A stretch of DNA of 41,739 nt from Okeania hirsuta (GCF_003838195.1 NZ_RCBY01000046.1:1-41739); one strand, 5' to 3'. Numbered from the stretch's first letter, positions 9,066 through 18,096 are shown. Translations and numbers: made by a program. The notes: generated by a model not told the origin, from the sequence alone.

Positions 9066-10058
9066 ATGCGTGCTATACGTGCCATTCGCTTTTATAATTT
9101 TGGCTCTCCGACGACTCAACTCAAACTTGAAGAACTTCCCACTCCTGTTTTGCAACCAGGTGAAGTGTTGGTTGAAGTTCATGCAGCATCTATTAATCCC
9201 AGTGACGTGAAAAATATTTTGGGAGTTATGGAAAATACTACTCTTCCACGCACACCCGGTAGAGATTTTGCTGGAGTTGTCGTCGCAGGTGAGCCAAATC
9301 TAATTGGTACTGAAGTTTGGGGAACAGGAGGCGATATTGGATTTATCCGCGATGGTTCCCACGCTTCTCATTTGGTATTACCTGTAGCAGCAATACAACC
9401 CAAACCTCAAAATATATCCATGATACAAGCAGCAACTATCGGAGTTAGATATATTACCGCTTGGTTATCTTTGATTGAAGCAGCAAATTTACAACCAGGA
9501 GAAACTGTTTTGGTAGTGGGAGGAACAGGTGGGGTTGGCAAAGCTGCAATTCAAATAGCAAAATGGAAGGGAGCTAAAGTTTTAGGTACAGTGCGACGGG
9601 AATCAGATTATTCAATAGTTGAAACATCTGGTGTTGATATCGTTATTAATTTGGCAACGGAAAATCTTAATTCTGCTGTTTTAGCTGCTACTGGAGGTAA
9701 AGGTGTGGATGTTGTATTGGATACAGTGGGGGGTTCTATGTTGGAAAATAGTATGTTGACCCTCAGTCCTAGAGGTCGTTTGGTCGCTATTAGCGCTCCA
9801 CCAAAAGAAGCGAAAATTTGTTTTGACCTCCGGGATTTTTATCACCGGGAGTTGCGCTTGTTTGGGGTAGATAGTCGAGCTTTTGACGTAACTCAATGTG
9901 GGGAAATTTTGGCAGAACTCAATCCCTTGTTTGAAACAAATGCTATTTTACCACCAGAAGCGATCGTTACTTACCCACTTAGGGGAGGAATAATTGCCTA
10001 CGAACAAGTACACAATAGAACTAATGTTTCTCAGCTAGTTTTAACTACTAATATGTAG
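9066..10058 (+). CDS. MDR-family NAD(P)-dependent oxidoreductase (quinone-reductase-like)
   Basis: This 330-residue medium-chain reductase has a GroES-like N-terminal half with SINPSD and TPGRDFAG. The Rossmann half has the loop VVGGTGGVGKAAIQIAK near residues 150-166. The zinc-binding cysteines and histidines of alcohol dehydrogenases are missing, as in NADPH:quinone oxidoreductases and enoyl reductases. An AGGA about 11 nt upstream supports the ATG. It could reduce an enone formed during cyclitol tailoring, or be an unrelated detoxifying reductase; the choice is open. Confidence 0.8.
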   Translation: MRAIRAIRFYNFGSPTTQLKLEELPTPVLQPGEVLVEVHAASINPSDVKNILGVMENTTLPRTPGRDFAGVVVAGEPNLIGTEVWGTGGDIGFIRDGSHASHLVLPVAAIQPKPQNISMIQAATIGVRYITAWLSLIEAANLQPGETVLVVGGTGGVGKAAIQIAKWKGAKVLGTVRRESDYSIVETSGVDIVINLATENLNSAVLAATGGKGVDVVLDTVGGSMLENSMLTLSPRGRLVAISAPPKEAKICFDLRDFYHRELRLFGVDSRAFDVTQCGEILAELNPLFETNAILPPEAIVTYPLRGGIIAYEQVHNRTNVSQLVLTTNM

Positions 10059-10064
10059 TAATAT

Positions 10065-10082
10065 CATGTCCGGATAATTAGT
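10065..10082. mobile_element. Lone end of the ATATCATGTCCG MITE family
   Basis: ATATCATGTCCGGATAATTA plus the sequence after the nested element (TGATGAAAAAA) match the left part of the copy at 41199. No right end was found before the MFS gene, so this copy is truncated. Confidence 0.55.
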
Positions 10083-10177
10083 AGACATCTCCAGAAAAGA
10101 GGCAGTAGGCAGTAGGGGGAAAGAATTGATAATTTCTGTATGATAATTGATTTGATTTTTGATTATTGGAGATGTCT
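10083..10177. mobile_element. 95-bp MITE with AGT duplication, nested in another MITE
   Basis: AGACATCTCCA and TGGAGATGTCT are perfect inverted ends. AGT is duplicated at 10080-10082 and 10178-10180. The uninterrupted form of the target (ATTAGTGATG) is seen in the related element at 41199, which shows the exact insertion point. A second member lies at 14115-14265. Confidence 0.8.
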
Positions 10178-10253
10178 AGTGATGAAAAAACTTTCTCCTT
10201 TTTTTTCCTTCTTCTTCCCTCTTTTTTTCTCCTGACTCCTGAGTTCCCCTCCT

Positions 10254-10278
10254 GGGAGGGGGAGGGGCGAGGGGTGGG
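10254..10278 (+). repeat. G-rich dispersed repeat
   Basis: Four or more runs of three to five G (GGGAGGGGGAGGGGCGAGGGG form) lie in a block that recurs at 36879-36899 with the same flanks (TCCCCTCCT before, GGTTGACTCCT after). It could form a G-quadruplex. It is the last repeat before the MFS gene at 10354. Confidence 0.5.
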
Positions 10279-10353
10279 TTGACTCCTGACTCCTCCGTCG
10301 TTAAATTTTTATACCTCCGAGACTCGAAAACTGTTGTAAGATGAGACAGTTTA

Positions 10354-11565
10354 TTGATTAATCAAGGAAAAGTGTCTCAAAGCACAAAAAATTCTATCAA
10401 AATTTACCAAGATTCTAATTTTCAGATTATTATTGGAATCACTTTAATCGCACTTTTAGGCAGTGGTGCTATAAGTCCTATTCTACCTTCAGTAGCTGAA
10501 GATTTGAATGTTTCTCCCGAACATATTGGTTGGGTAATCTCAGCATTTGTTATTCCTATTACTATTGGTAGTCCAATCTTTGGAATATTAGCTGACCGTT
10601 ATGGCAAAAAGCAAATTTTGATACCTGCTTTACTCTTATTTGCAATTGGTGGAACCATTTGTTCATTAGCTCCCAATTTTCAGACCTTAATAGAGTTTCG
10701 TTTTGTACAAGGAATTGGTGCAGCACCACTAGAATCATTAGTTTTAACATTAATTAGTGACTTTTATCGCGGCAAATTACTGACAGTAGCGATGGCTTTT
10801 AATGCCATGAATATCGGTCTTGCTTTAACTATTTATCCTTTAGTTAGTGGTGGGTTAACTACCTGGGGATGGCGCTATCCTTTCTTATTATCTTTGATGG
10901 CTATTCCCTTAAGTTTTTGGGTTTTATTTTATTTAAAAATTCCGGCAAGACCTAAGCAAAAATCATTTAACTTAAAAAAATATTTGAGAAACATTTGGCA
11001 AAGTATTAATAATTATCAAGTAGGGGGTTTGTTAATAGTAATTGTTTCTATTTTTATTCTCTCATTTGGTTCTTGTTTAACCTATATTCCTTTATTTGCA
11101 GATCGCCAGTTAGGAGCAACTCATATTGTAATCGGAATTATTTTAGCAAGCAGAGCTCTTGCCTTTGCATTTGTTTCATCTCAATTAGGGCTATTTGCCA
11201 AGTCCTTATCTGAAGTTACTCTAATCAAAGTTGCATTTGTTATTTATTGTATTGCTTTTATAATTATTCCAACAGTTAATAATATTTGGCTGCTATTTAT
11301 ACCTTCCATTTTATCTGGTTTTGCTCATGCTATGATATTTTCCTCAACTCAGTCTTTATTAGGACAATTATCTCCTGAAGAATATCGAGCAGGTTTTATG
11401 GCAGTTAATGTAACAGCTTTATCTTTGGGGCAAGCTTCAGGTCCAATTTTAGCAGGAACTATGTTTACTATTTGGGGAATGTCGGGGGTCTTTTATAGCA
11501 GCGCAATTTTTTGTTTGGTTATTCTTTTTCTGATTAGTTACTTGCTGATAAATACTGCTTCATAA
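10354..11565 (+). CDS. MFS transporter, DHA1-type (paralogue 2)
   Basis: This 403-residue protein with about twelve membrane segments has motif A as GILADRYGKKQIL. It aligns along its whole length with the protein at 2918-4117, sharing well over half of its residues by eye. The start is uncertain. A TTG at 10354 gives an N-terminus matching the paralogue; a GTG at 10372 has AAGGA only 3 nt upstream. It is likely an exporter. It opens the second, partly decayed copy of the MFS-isomerase-SDR cassette. Confidence 0.8.
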   Translation: MINQGKVSQSTKNSIKIYQDSNFQIIIGITLIALLGSGAISPILPSVAEDLNVSPEHIGWVISAFVIPITIGSPIFGILADRYGKKQILIPALLLFAIGGTICSLAPNFQTLIEFRFVQGIGAAPLESLVLTLISDFYRGKLLTVAMAFNAMNIGLALTIYPLVSGGLTTWGWRYPFLLSLMAIPLSFWVLFYLKIPARPKQKSFNLKKYLRNIWQSINNYQVGGLLIVIVSIFILSFGSCLTYIPLFADRQLGATHIVIGIILASRALAFAFVSSQLGLFAKSLSEVTLIKVAFVIYCIAFIIIPTVNNIWLLFIPSILSGFAHAMIFSSTQSLLGQLSPEEYRAGFMAVNVTALSLGQASGPILAGTMFTIWGMSGVFYSSAIFCLVILFLISYLLINTAS

Positions 11566-11604
11566 AACCGATATAAAACGTCATAATTAGTGACATTTTA
11601 ATGT

Positions 11605-11843
11605 TTACTTCCTGCTTCCACCGGAACTGTCGGCAGCACTCCGTACACAGGCACCCACGGTCAAGCCGACCGCATTTCTTGAGTGTGTCTTACATTCCAA
11701 GGTTTCCTCAGAATTACACACTCGCTTTCTTAAATTAATTGAGGCATTCAAGTCTCGGTCTATTGATAGGCCGCATTCTGGACAGTCATAAGTTCTGATG
11801 TTTAAAGGCATATCCTGTACATGACCACAATTCGTTGATTAAG
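11605..11843 (-). pseudogene. IS605-type TnpB (OrfB) C-terminal remnant
   Basis: The minus-strand frame reads NCGHVQDMPL...RTYDCPECGLSIDRDLNASINL. This is the zinc-ribbon and last RuvC motif region (DRDxNAS) of IS200/IS605 TnpB proteins. An in-frame stop lies just before NCGHVQ and nothing of the N-terminal three quarters remains. It sits between the MFS and sulfotransferase genes and marks past transposition at the point where the duplicated cassette gained extra DNA. Confidence 0.8.
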
Positions 11844-11940
11844 TCAATGCTCCCTCCCTAAAAAGTTGAAAGCAGTTCAAAAGTGTAAGTATTTAACGAG
11901 ACATGGTATAAGTTGCTAAGTTCACTTATCCCGATATACT

Positions 11941-12951
11941 ATGTCTGTAAATTTATCTCAAACTTCTGAACCACAGATTTCGGCAAATTTATCTCAAACT
12001 TCTGAGCCAAAAATGAACTGTATACCTCGTTCATTTGATGTAAATGCAATAGAAAATTTTTACACCTGCACTATTATTACCAAGAATGGGATGGAAAACG
12101 TATTTAATCATTTTTTGCCTAGAGATGGTGATATTTATGTAGCAACTTATCCAAAGTCTGGTACAACTTGGACTATATCAATACTTGAACATTTAGTAAA
12201 AAAAGTTTGTGAAAAAGGTATTTCACTAGGCTTTTGTACAGAAATTTTTTGTCCTTGGTTAGATATGGCAGCAAGTACAGAAAACTGGCATTCAATATTT
12301 TCAAAGTTTGAGGGGGCGACATCCCCACGATTTTTTAAATCCCATGCTAGTGTAGGTTTAATCAAACAACCAGCAAGAATAATTCAATGTTTAAGACATC
12401 CTCTAGATACATTTGTTTCTGCATGGCATCATGTGAGAGGAAAAGAAGTTTTTGACTATAACGGATCTTGGTATCATTTCTTTTCCAAAGTAGCGCTAGA
12501 AGGAAAATTTGAGTGCGGTGATTGGTTTGACTATCACGAAGAATTTCTGAAAGCTTCTAAAGAAGGAGAAATTGAGGCATTATTTTTAAGGTATGAAGAC
12601 ATGAAAAAAGATAATGCTATTTCCGCTATACATGAACTTGCTAAGTTTATTGGGGTTGAATCCTATGATGCTGAAGAAATATCTAGAGCTACTAATTTTA
12701 CAAAGATGAAAGAAAAATCTAATCAGGGACACATTGAGAAAGATGGAAATTTATCTGATGTTTTGGTTTCTCAAGAAGTTGGTGATAAAAATACTCCATC
12801 TAAGGCACATATACGCAAAGGAATTATAGGAGATTGGAAAAATTATTTGAGTGATAGTGAGCTGAATTTGTGGCGGAATTATGTACAGATCAAAAAAGAA
12901 ACCTGTCCCCATGTGATAGATTTCTTTTCTTTAGAGGATTTACTTTGTTAA
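11941..12951 (+). CDS. PAPS-dependent sulfotransferase
   Basis: The 336-residue protein carries all three cytosolic (SULT-type) sulfotransferase signatures. The 5'-phosphosulfate loop is TYPKSGTTW (69-77), the catalytic His is in FFKSHAS (H135), the 3'-phosphate site is LRHPLDTFVSAWHH (R152, S160), and RKGIIGDWK begins near residue 292. It would move sulfate from PAPS to a hydroxyl or amine on a small acceptor. The whole set looks like plant and animal SULTs more than bacterial lipid-type sulfotransferases. The N-terminus is a 12-13-residue tandem repeat (NLSQTSEP twice) from duplicated DNA; Met25 (12013) could be the true start. No Shine-Dalgarno is seen at either. In context it may sulfate the cyclitol product. 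Confidence 0.88.
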   Translation: MSVNLSQTSEPQISANLSQTSEPKMNCIPRSFDVNAIENFYTCTIITKNGMENVFNHFLPRDGDIYVATYPKSGTTWTISILEHLVKKVCEKGISLGFCTEIFCPWLDMAASTENWHSIFSKFEGATSPRFFKSHASVGLIKQPARIIQCLRHPLDTFVSAWHHVRGKEVFDYNGSWYHFFSKVALEGKFECGDWFDYHEEFLKASKEGEIEALFLRYEDMKKDNAISAIHELAKFIGVESYDAEEISRATNFTKMKEKSNQGHIEKDGNLSDVLVSQEVGDKNTPSKAHIRKGIIGDWKNYLSDSELNLWRNYVQIKKETCPHVIDFFSLEDLLC

Positions 12952-13143
12952 TTTTCTGGAATTTTTGCTCCTCGCAATTATTGCATAAGGGAATAGGTCA
13001 TAGGGCAGAATAATCAATTTATGAGTCACTATTTACTATTCCCTTTAACCGCTGCTCCAATGAATTTAATAGATTTCATATATCTATTTATACCCAAAAG
13101 CAGCGATGCTTGATTTGATTTTTTTTGTAATATATTTACCAAT

Positions 13144-14113
13144 AAAATGAGTATAAGTATACAGAGAAAAATCGGCGTTACTACCTGGATATTTGGTCAT
13201 AATAAATTAGAAAAAACTGCCAATATTATTTCAGAGATGGGTTTTGATGGAGTGGAATTATATGTAGATATTAATCAAACTCAACCTCAAAATGTGAAAA
13301 ATATTTTGGCAGATAATGGGTTAGAAATATTTTCCATGACTCCTAGTAATGTGGATTTGGGAAGTAGCGATCGCCAAACAAGAACAGTAGCTCTAGATTA
13401 CTATAAAAAGTTAATTGATTATGGAGCGGAATTAGGAAATCCCATCATTACTTGCCATGAATATATTCAGAGTCAGATGGGAACTACTTATGCAGGTTCA
13501 AGAGATAATTTAATTGCTTCTTGTCAAGAATTAGCAGTTTATGCAGAAAAAGCCAAAATAAAATTAGGTTTTGAACCCCTGAATCGTTATTTATGTCGTT
13601 TCATTATGAATAGCAATGATGTTTTATCTTTACTGGCAGAAATTAAGGAGCCAAATATGACTGTTATTCTAGATACCTATCATGGCAATTTAGAAGAAGC
13701 AAATTTAGTTGAAGCTATTCAAAGATGTGGGGATAAACTGAGTGTTTATCAAATCGCTGATTCTAACAGAAAAGGCATTGGTTTTGGCCATACTAATTTT
13801 GCCGAACATTTCGACGCACTTGATGAGATCAAATTCTCCGGTCCGATAATTCTGGAATGTGCTAAACCTCGACAAACACCAGGTTCAAAAGAAGAGATAG
13901 ATTTGGATGAATTAACATTTCATTTGTCAGTCAGTAAAAAATGGATTGTGAATCAAACAAAAGTATTAGTTGCTAATAGTTGATTTATGGTTAGTAGTTT
14001 TGCTCTAGCCCTAAATTAATGTTAGGATATTCCCTCTATTTTCTTTTTATACAGTAATGCTGCGCAAATAGTCTAAACTTATTGTACTAACTAAAAAAAC
14101 GTACTGCTATATT
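13144..14113 (+). repeat. 970-bp direct duplication, copy 2
   Basis: This is the partner of 4263-5232. Beyond 14113 a MITE interrupts it, after which ATTAAATATTTGAGG resumes the match to the copy-1 spacer at 5230. The MITE therefore landed after the duplication. Confidence 0.85.
13147..13983 (+). CDS. TIM-barrel sugar isomerase/epimerase, copy 2
   Basis: The protein is identical in all 278 residues to the one at 4266-5102, including Gln202 in place of the usual metal-binding His. It lies 195 bp after the sulfotransferase on the same strand. With no silent changes visible, the copies are very recent or are kept alike by gene conversion, while the neighbouring MFS and SDR copies have drifted. 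An assembly error cannot be excluded from sequence alone. Confidence 0.8.
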   Translation: MSISIQRKIGVTTWIFGHNKLEKTANIISEMGFDGVELYVDINQTQPQNVKNILADNGLEIFSMTPSNVDLGSSDRQTRTVALDYYKKLIDYGAELGNPIITCHEYIQSQMGTTYAGSRDNLIASCQELAVYAEKAKIKLGFEPLNRYLCRFIMNSNDVLSLLAEIKEPNMTVILDTYHGNLEEANLVEAIQRCGDKLSVYQIADSNRKGIGFGHTNFAEHFDALDEIKFSGPIILECAKPRQTPGSKEEIDLDELTFHLSVSKKWIVNQTKVLVANS

Positions 14114-14114
14114 T

Positions 14115-14265
14115 AGATATCTCCAAAAAAGATATAAACTTTTTGCAAAAGTAGGGAACAGGGAAGATATTTTTAGGAAAAAACTGCGGGAAATGATTTT
14201 GTGAGTAACTTTTACTTCTCTTGCTTATACTCAATAAAGAGCAAGTTTATTTTCTGGAGATGTCT
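14115..14265. mobile_element. MITE, AGACATCTCC family, second copy
   Basis: The ends AGATATCTCC and GGAGATGTCT pair with one mismatch. ATT flanks both sides (14111-14113 plus one extra T, and 14266-14268). The empty site survives at 5228-5236 in copy 1 of the duplication. There is no coding capacity. Confidence 0.75.
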
Positions 14266-14506
14266 ATTAAATATTTGAGGGACTAAAGTCCAACTACAAA
14301 CAAAAGATTTATTATAACTAATTAATTGCCTGAGTAAGTCATTCCAGTAGGATGCGTTAGACAGCAAAAATCACTCGTGGTGACAGCTATTTAAAAATCT
14401 GTCGCAGGGCACCATTTTAGTTATTGTTGTTGGGTTTCCTACCTCAACCCAACCTACGCTTATTGCTTCCTTTAAATACTACGAATTAAAATTAGGATAA
14501 AACAAA

Positions 14507-14622
14507 ATGAATCCCATCTATTAAGACTTAAAAGACAAACATATTTTAATCACTGGTGGCAGTAATGGAATTGGGGAAGCTCTAACTAAAACATTTGCCG
14601 AACAAGCAGCAGAAGTTACAAT
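14507..14622 (+). pseudogene. Truncated second copy of the SDR gene
   Basis: These bases match the first 116 nt of the SDR at 5579 with five changes seen by eye. One of them turns codon 6 from CAA to TAA. Similarity stops abruptly after GAAGTTACAAT, followed by unrelated DNA with a HIP1 site and two CTAGATTTTAGCCGT blocks (about 14726 and 14784). The roughly 60 nt upstream also match the intact gene's upstream region. Only the cofactor-loop region is left, so no enzyme can be made. Confidence 0.85.
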
Positions 14623-14860
14623 ACACCTGTTTCTGACTGTCAATTTTTAGCGATCGCCTGATGGTCTGTGATGATAACTTCTTGCCTATGAAGCTAATAC
14701 ACCATTTTAAGCTTGACGCGCCACTAGATTTTAGCCGTATCTAAAATGGTGCGTTACGACGGATTGTTAAATACCACCCGCAATCTAGATTTTAGCCGTC
14801 TAACGCACCCTACAAATTTTGCTATATGTGGTGGTTATGCGTAAGTTCTGAATTATTCAA

Positions 14861-16624
14861 CTACTCATTCAAACTACCATCAGGCATAATTGCCCCTTGC
14901 AAATTTGCCCCTTGCAGATTAGCATTTTCGATATTTGCTCCTTGTAAATTGGCATTTTTCAGGTTAGCTCCCTTGAGTTTAGCTCCCTTGAGGTCAACAC
15001 CCATTAACTTAGCACCAGTCAAATTTGCTCCTACTAAGTCTGCTCTCCTGAGATCAGCATCTTTTAAGACTGCCCCCTTGAGATCTACACCTCGGAGATT
15101 AGCACGACTCATCATTGCCCCACCTAAATTCGCTCCTCTTAAATTCGCTCCTTTGAAATTCGCTTTAGTGAGTTTAGCATCTTTAAGACTAGCACCTTGC
15201 AAATTAGCAGCTTGCAAATTAGAATTCATCAAATTTGCACCAGATAAATTAGCTCGTCGTAAATTAGCATTTTCTAATACTGCCCTCATTAAAGTTGCTC
15301 CACGAAGGAAAGCTTTTTCCAATTTGGTATTTTGCAAATTAGAACTCATCAAATTTGCTCCCTCTAAACGAGCGTTAGACAAATTAGCTTGCTGTAGTTT
15401 AGCTTTAACTAGGTTTGCTCCTTGCATTTGTGCACCTTTGAGGTTGGCATTTTGCAATCTAGCTTCCCTGAGTTCGATACCTCTCAAATTAGCTTTGAAT
15501 AAATCTGCTTCTCGCAAATAAGCATCTTCAATTTTGATAGCTGCCAAGTCAGCACCACGAAGGTTACAACCTTGGCATTCTCCAGTTGTTTGTAATTGCT
15601 CAACTGCACTCTTACCTGAGATTTTTTTGGTGACAATTTCCTGTTGAGGTCTTTGTGTTTTCGAGAAATTAGTTTGTTGTTGTTGCTGTCGAAACACTGT
15701 TAAACTAGTAGCTAATATAGCAACAGCTGTAATACTAGCCATTCCAAATATAGCAGATGTTTTTACAGGTTTCATTGCCATCGTCACATTCTTAAAATTA
15801 GCAGCATCACCAAACATGGGAATTGGTTTGAGTGCGGCTAAAGCTGCTGCTGCATTTTCAAAACGGTCTTTGCTATTGGGAGACAGCATTTTTTCTAGCC
15901 ACATTGTGAATAATGTACTCAGTTGTGGCATTAATTTTTTGACATTAAAACTATAGTTGCGGTCTATTAAGTTTTTGACCTCTGTACTAGGAGTACCTGT
16001 TAGCAAACAGATCAAGGTTGCGCCTAAACTATATAAGTCAGAATTTATAGTAACAGTACCATTTAATTCTTGTTCTGGTGACATAAACCCTGGAGTACCA
16101 CTTATAGCATCACTTAAAATATCTTCTCTTCCTATGCGTGCAGAACCAAAATTAATTAAATGTGCAATAGGGAATCTTTCACCATGGGAGTGGGTATCAA
16201 CTAATATATTTTCTGGTTTGATATTACCGTGAATAATTGGTGGAGTTTGCTTTTGTAAATAAACTAAAATTTCTAAAGTTGAAATCGCAATTTGCTTGAT
16301 TTGTTCGGGAGTAAAACTTCTTCTTTCTGCTAAAGAATTGCCTTTTTGATATTTTGTAATTAAGCAAAATCCTTCGGTGGTTTCTAAAGAGTCTACATAA
16401 TTGGGAATACGAGGATGTTGTAGTTGTTTGAGAATTTCTACTTCTCGTTCGTAAGCTTCAAACCCTGCCCAATTTGCATCACTATCTGCAAAACGAAATT
16501 CTTTAATGACCACCTCTTGGTCTTGTTTGAGAGCTAGTCCCTGATATGTCACTTCTCCTTCGTTTTGGTGACGTTCTATTTCTCTAATAATTTGATAGCC
16601 GTGGCTAGAAAGGTCTTGGTTCAT
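14861..16624 (-). CDS. Predicted pseudokinase with pentapeptide repeats
   Basis: This 587-residue protein joins a Ser/Thr kinase fold (about 10-275), one membrane segment (about 294-312), a Q-rich linker and some 45 pentapeptide repeats (about 355-580). The ATP-site lysine (VVIKEF, K41) and the helix-C glutamate (E61) are kept. The catalytic loop reads HGNIKPEN, with Asn134 instead of the HRD aspartate, and the metal loop reads INFGSAR, with Asn158 instead of the DFG aspartate. Both are read directly from the DNA. Active cyanobacterial kinases of this layout have HRD and DFG, so this one is predicted to bind but not transfer phosphate. The repeats should form a rod-like right-handed beta-helix, on the far side of the membrane if the single helix is real. 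It is convergent with the preceding locus. Confidence 0.85.
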   Translation of the reverse strand: MNQDLSSHGYQIIREIERHQNEGEVTYQGLALKQDQEVVIKEFRFADSDANWAGFEAYEREVEILKQLQHPRIPNYVDSLETTEGFCLITKYQKGNSLAERRSFTPEQIKQIAISTLEILVYLQKQTPPIIHGNIKPENILVDTHSHGERFPIAHLINFGSARIGREDILSDAISGTPGFMSPEQELNGTVTINSDLYSLGATLICLLTGTPSTEVKNLIDRNYSFNVKKLMPQLSTLFTMWLEKMLSPNSKDRFENAAAALAALKPIPMFGDAANFKNVTMAMKPVKTSAIFGMASITAVAILATSLTVFRQQQQQTNFSKTQRPQQEIVTKKISGKSAVEQLQTTGECQGCNLRGADLAAIKIEDAYLREADLFKANLRGIELREARLQNANLKGAQMQGANLVKAKLQQANLSNARLEGANLMSSNLQNTKLEKAFLRGATLMRAVLENANLRRANLSGANLMNSNLQAANLQGASLKDAKLTKANFKGANLRGANLGGAMMSRANLRGVDLKGAVLKDADLRRADLVGANLTGAKLMGVDLKGAKLKGANLKNANLQGANIENANLQGANLQGAIMPDGSLNE

Positions 16625-17106
16625 GTTAATAGTACCGCCGTTTTTTTCTACCTGTAAATGGGGTGCTAATGCAATAACTCTATTTAATAATTATACCATA
16701 TTTTTTATTGAGTAGCAATTACAAATTACCGCTATTCCTCATTTTGGCAATAATATTTAAGAATTATAATTTTTTTTTGATGAAATAAAAATTAGGTACA
16801 TCAGAAGTTATTTAGTTACTTAGTTAGCTGGCAAACTTTTATTATACTTGTACTTAATTATGCTAAAAATAAGTGGCATAATCGAGCTATATTAATTGCT
16901 GTTTATAGCTAAAGTATTTACAATAAATTTTTTCCTAAAAATGGTATTTTTTTATACTTTTTATACAATCGTAAGTATCGATATACCTGAGAGACTGTTT
17001 TTGATTACCTAATTATTGAGATGAGTTGAACACAGTGCTAATAAATTTCAAAAGGACTCTTTTATGGTAAAATAATGCAAAACAATTTTGAGAAAAAGAG
17101 GTTTCT
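16625..17106. other. AT-rich divergent intergenic region
   Basis: This very AT-rich spacer lies between the divergently transcribed pseudokinase and DUF3386 genes and must hold both promoters. No repeat, RNA gene or clear operator is seen. Confidence 0.4.
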
Positions 17107-17754
17107 ATGACAGAACAAAATGCTCGTGATTTATTTAAAGCTGCCTACGAACATCGCTACACTTGGGACTCTAATTTTCCCGGTTATAGTGCCGATATTG
17201 AACTAAAACAAGGGTCAGAACTGTACAATGGCCAAATTTCGATAAAAGCAGACTTCAGTGTAGAAGTCACAGGTATCTCAGACGAGGAAGTACAACAAAG
17301 CGTTTATACTCAATTGCGGGACGTAGTTACTCACCGCAAACGTTCATCCTTTGAAGCATCCCATGGTAAAAATAACTTCAGTCTAGGCGATCAGGATGAA
17401 ACTGGTGCAGTTGAAATTCTTGTCGAAGGTGATGCGATGGGGTCAAATTACAAGGTTAGAGATCGGGAAATTTGTCTAGTTAGTCGGGTAATGGGCCGAA
17501 TGGCTTTCGTAATTAATACTCACAAAAGCTTGGATACAGGAGAAGGTTTTATTGCTACTCACTATAACGCCATTTTCCGCAACCCTCAAACCAATGAAAT
17601 CATCAGAGAACTAGAGTTTGAGGACAGTTATGAAAAAATTGGCAGTTACTACATAATGACTCGTCAGGTAGTCAATTCTACAGAAAAAGGTCAAGTAACA
17701 ACAACCGAATTTAACTACTCTAATATCAAATTGCTAGAACCAGCAGTTGTGTAG
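17107..17754 (+). CDS. DUF3386 family protein
   Basis: This 215-residue soluble protein has no signal peptide or membrane segment. It matches my recollection of the DUF3386 family, conserved in cyanobacteria and of unknown function, including the opening ARDLFKAAYEHRYTWD and the late segment GFIATHYNAIFRNPQT. A GAGG 6 nt before the ATG supports the start. The following nfu-like gene lies 105 bp downstream on the same strand, but co-transcription is not established. Confidence 0.75.
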   Translation: MTEQNARDLFKAAYEHRYTWDSNFPGYSADIELKQGSELYNGQISIKADFSVEVTGISDEEVQQSVYTQLRDVVTHRKRSSFEASHGKNNFSLGDQDETGAVEILVEGDAMGSNYKVRDREICLVSRVMGRMAFVINTHKSLDTGEGFIATHYNAIFRNPQTNEIIRELEFEDSYEKIGSYYIMTRQVVNSTEKGQVTTTEFNYSNIKLLEPAVV

Positions 17755-17859
17755 AAACAATCTGAGCTTTTGGTCTATTTTGATGTTAATTCAGCTAAGA
17801 TTAATTTAGGACAACCATAGTTCTAAATATTATAAATTCAACAAAACAAGGAGAAAAAA

Positions 17860-18096
17860 ATGGCTAAAGCACTAACCCCGGAAAATGTGGAAAATGTATT
17901 AGATGAATTACGTCCCTATCTCGTTGCAGATGGTGGTAACGTGGAATTAGTAGAAATTGAAGGTCCGATAGTAAATCTTAGACTAATGGGAGCTTGTGGT
18001 TCTTGTCCTAGTTCTACCATGACTCTCAAAATGGGTATTGAGCGCAAACTTAGGGAAGAAATTCCTGAAATTGTTGAAGTTGTTTCTGTGATGTAG
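17860..18096 (+). CDS. nfu: NifU-like iron-sulfur scaffold (Nfu)
   Basis: At 78 residues this is the stand-alone Nfu domain typical of cyanobacteria. The pair CGSC (about residues 47-50) in [11 protein letters not shown] binds a labile iron-sulfur cluster across a dimer and passes it to apo-proteins, including photosystem I subunits in this lineage. [20 protein letters not shown] near the start is the family signature. A strong AAGGAG lies 7 nt before the ATG. The gene is followed by a hairpin. Confidence 0.9.
   Translation: MAKALTPENVENVLDELRPYLVADGGNVELVEIEGPIVNLRLMGACGSCPSSTMTLKMGIERKLREEIPEIVEVVSVM

Noticed and set aside
11605-11843. Active TnpB nuclease with guide RNA
   Set aside because: Only the C-terminal zinc-ribbon and last motif remain, behind an in-frame stop.
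14826-15521. 231-codon plus-strand frame rich in LAPL/KFAP
   Set aside because: It is the antisense of the pentapeptide-repeat part of the pseudokinase; periodic coding DNA gives open antisense frames.
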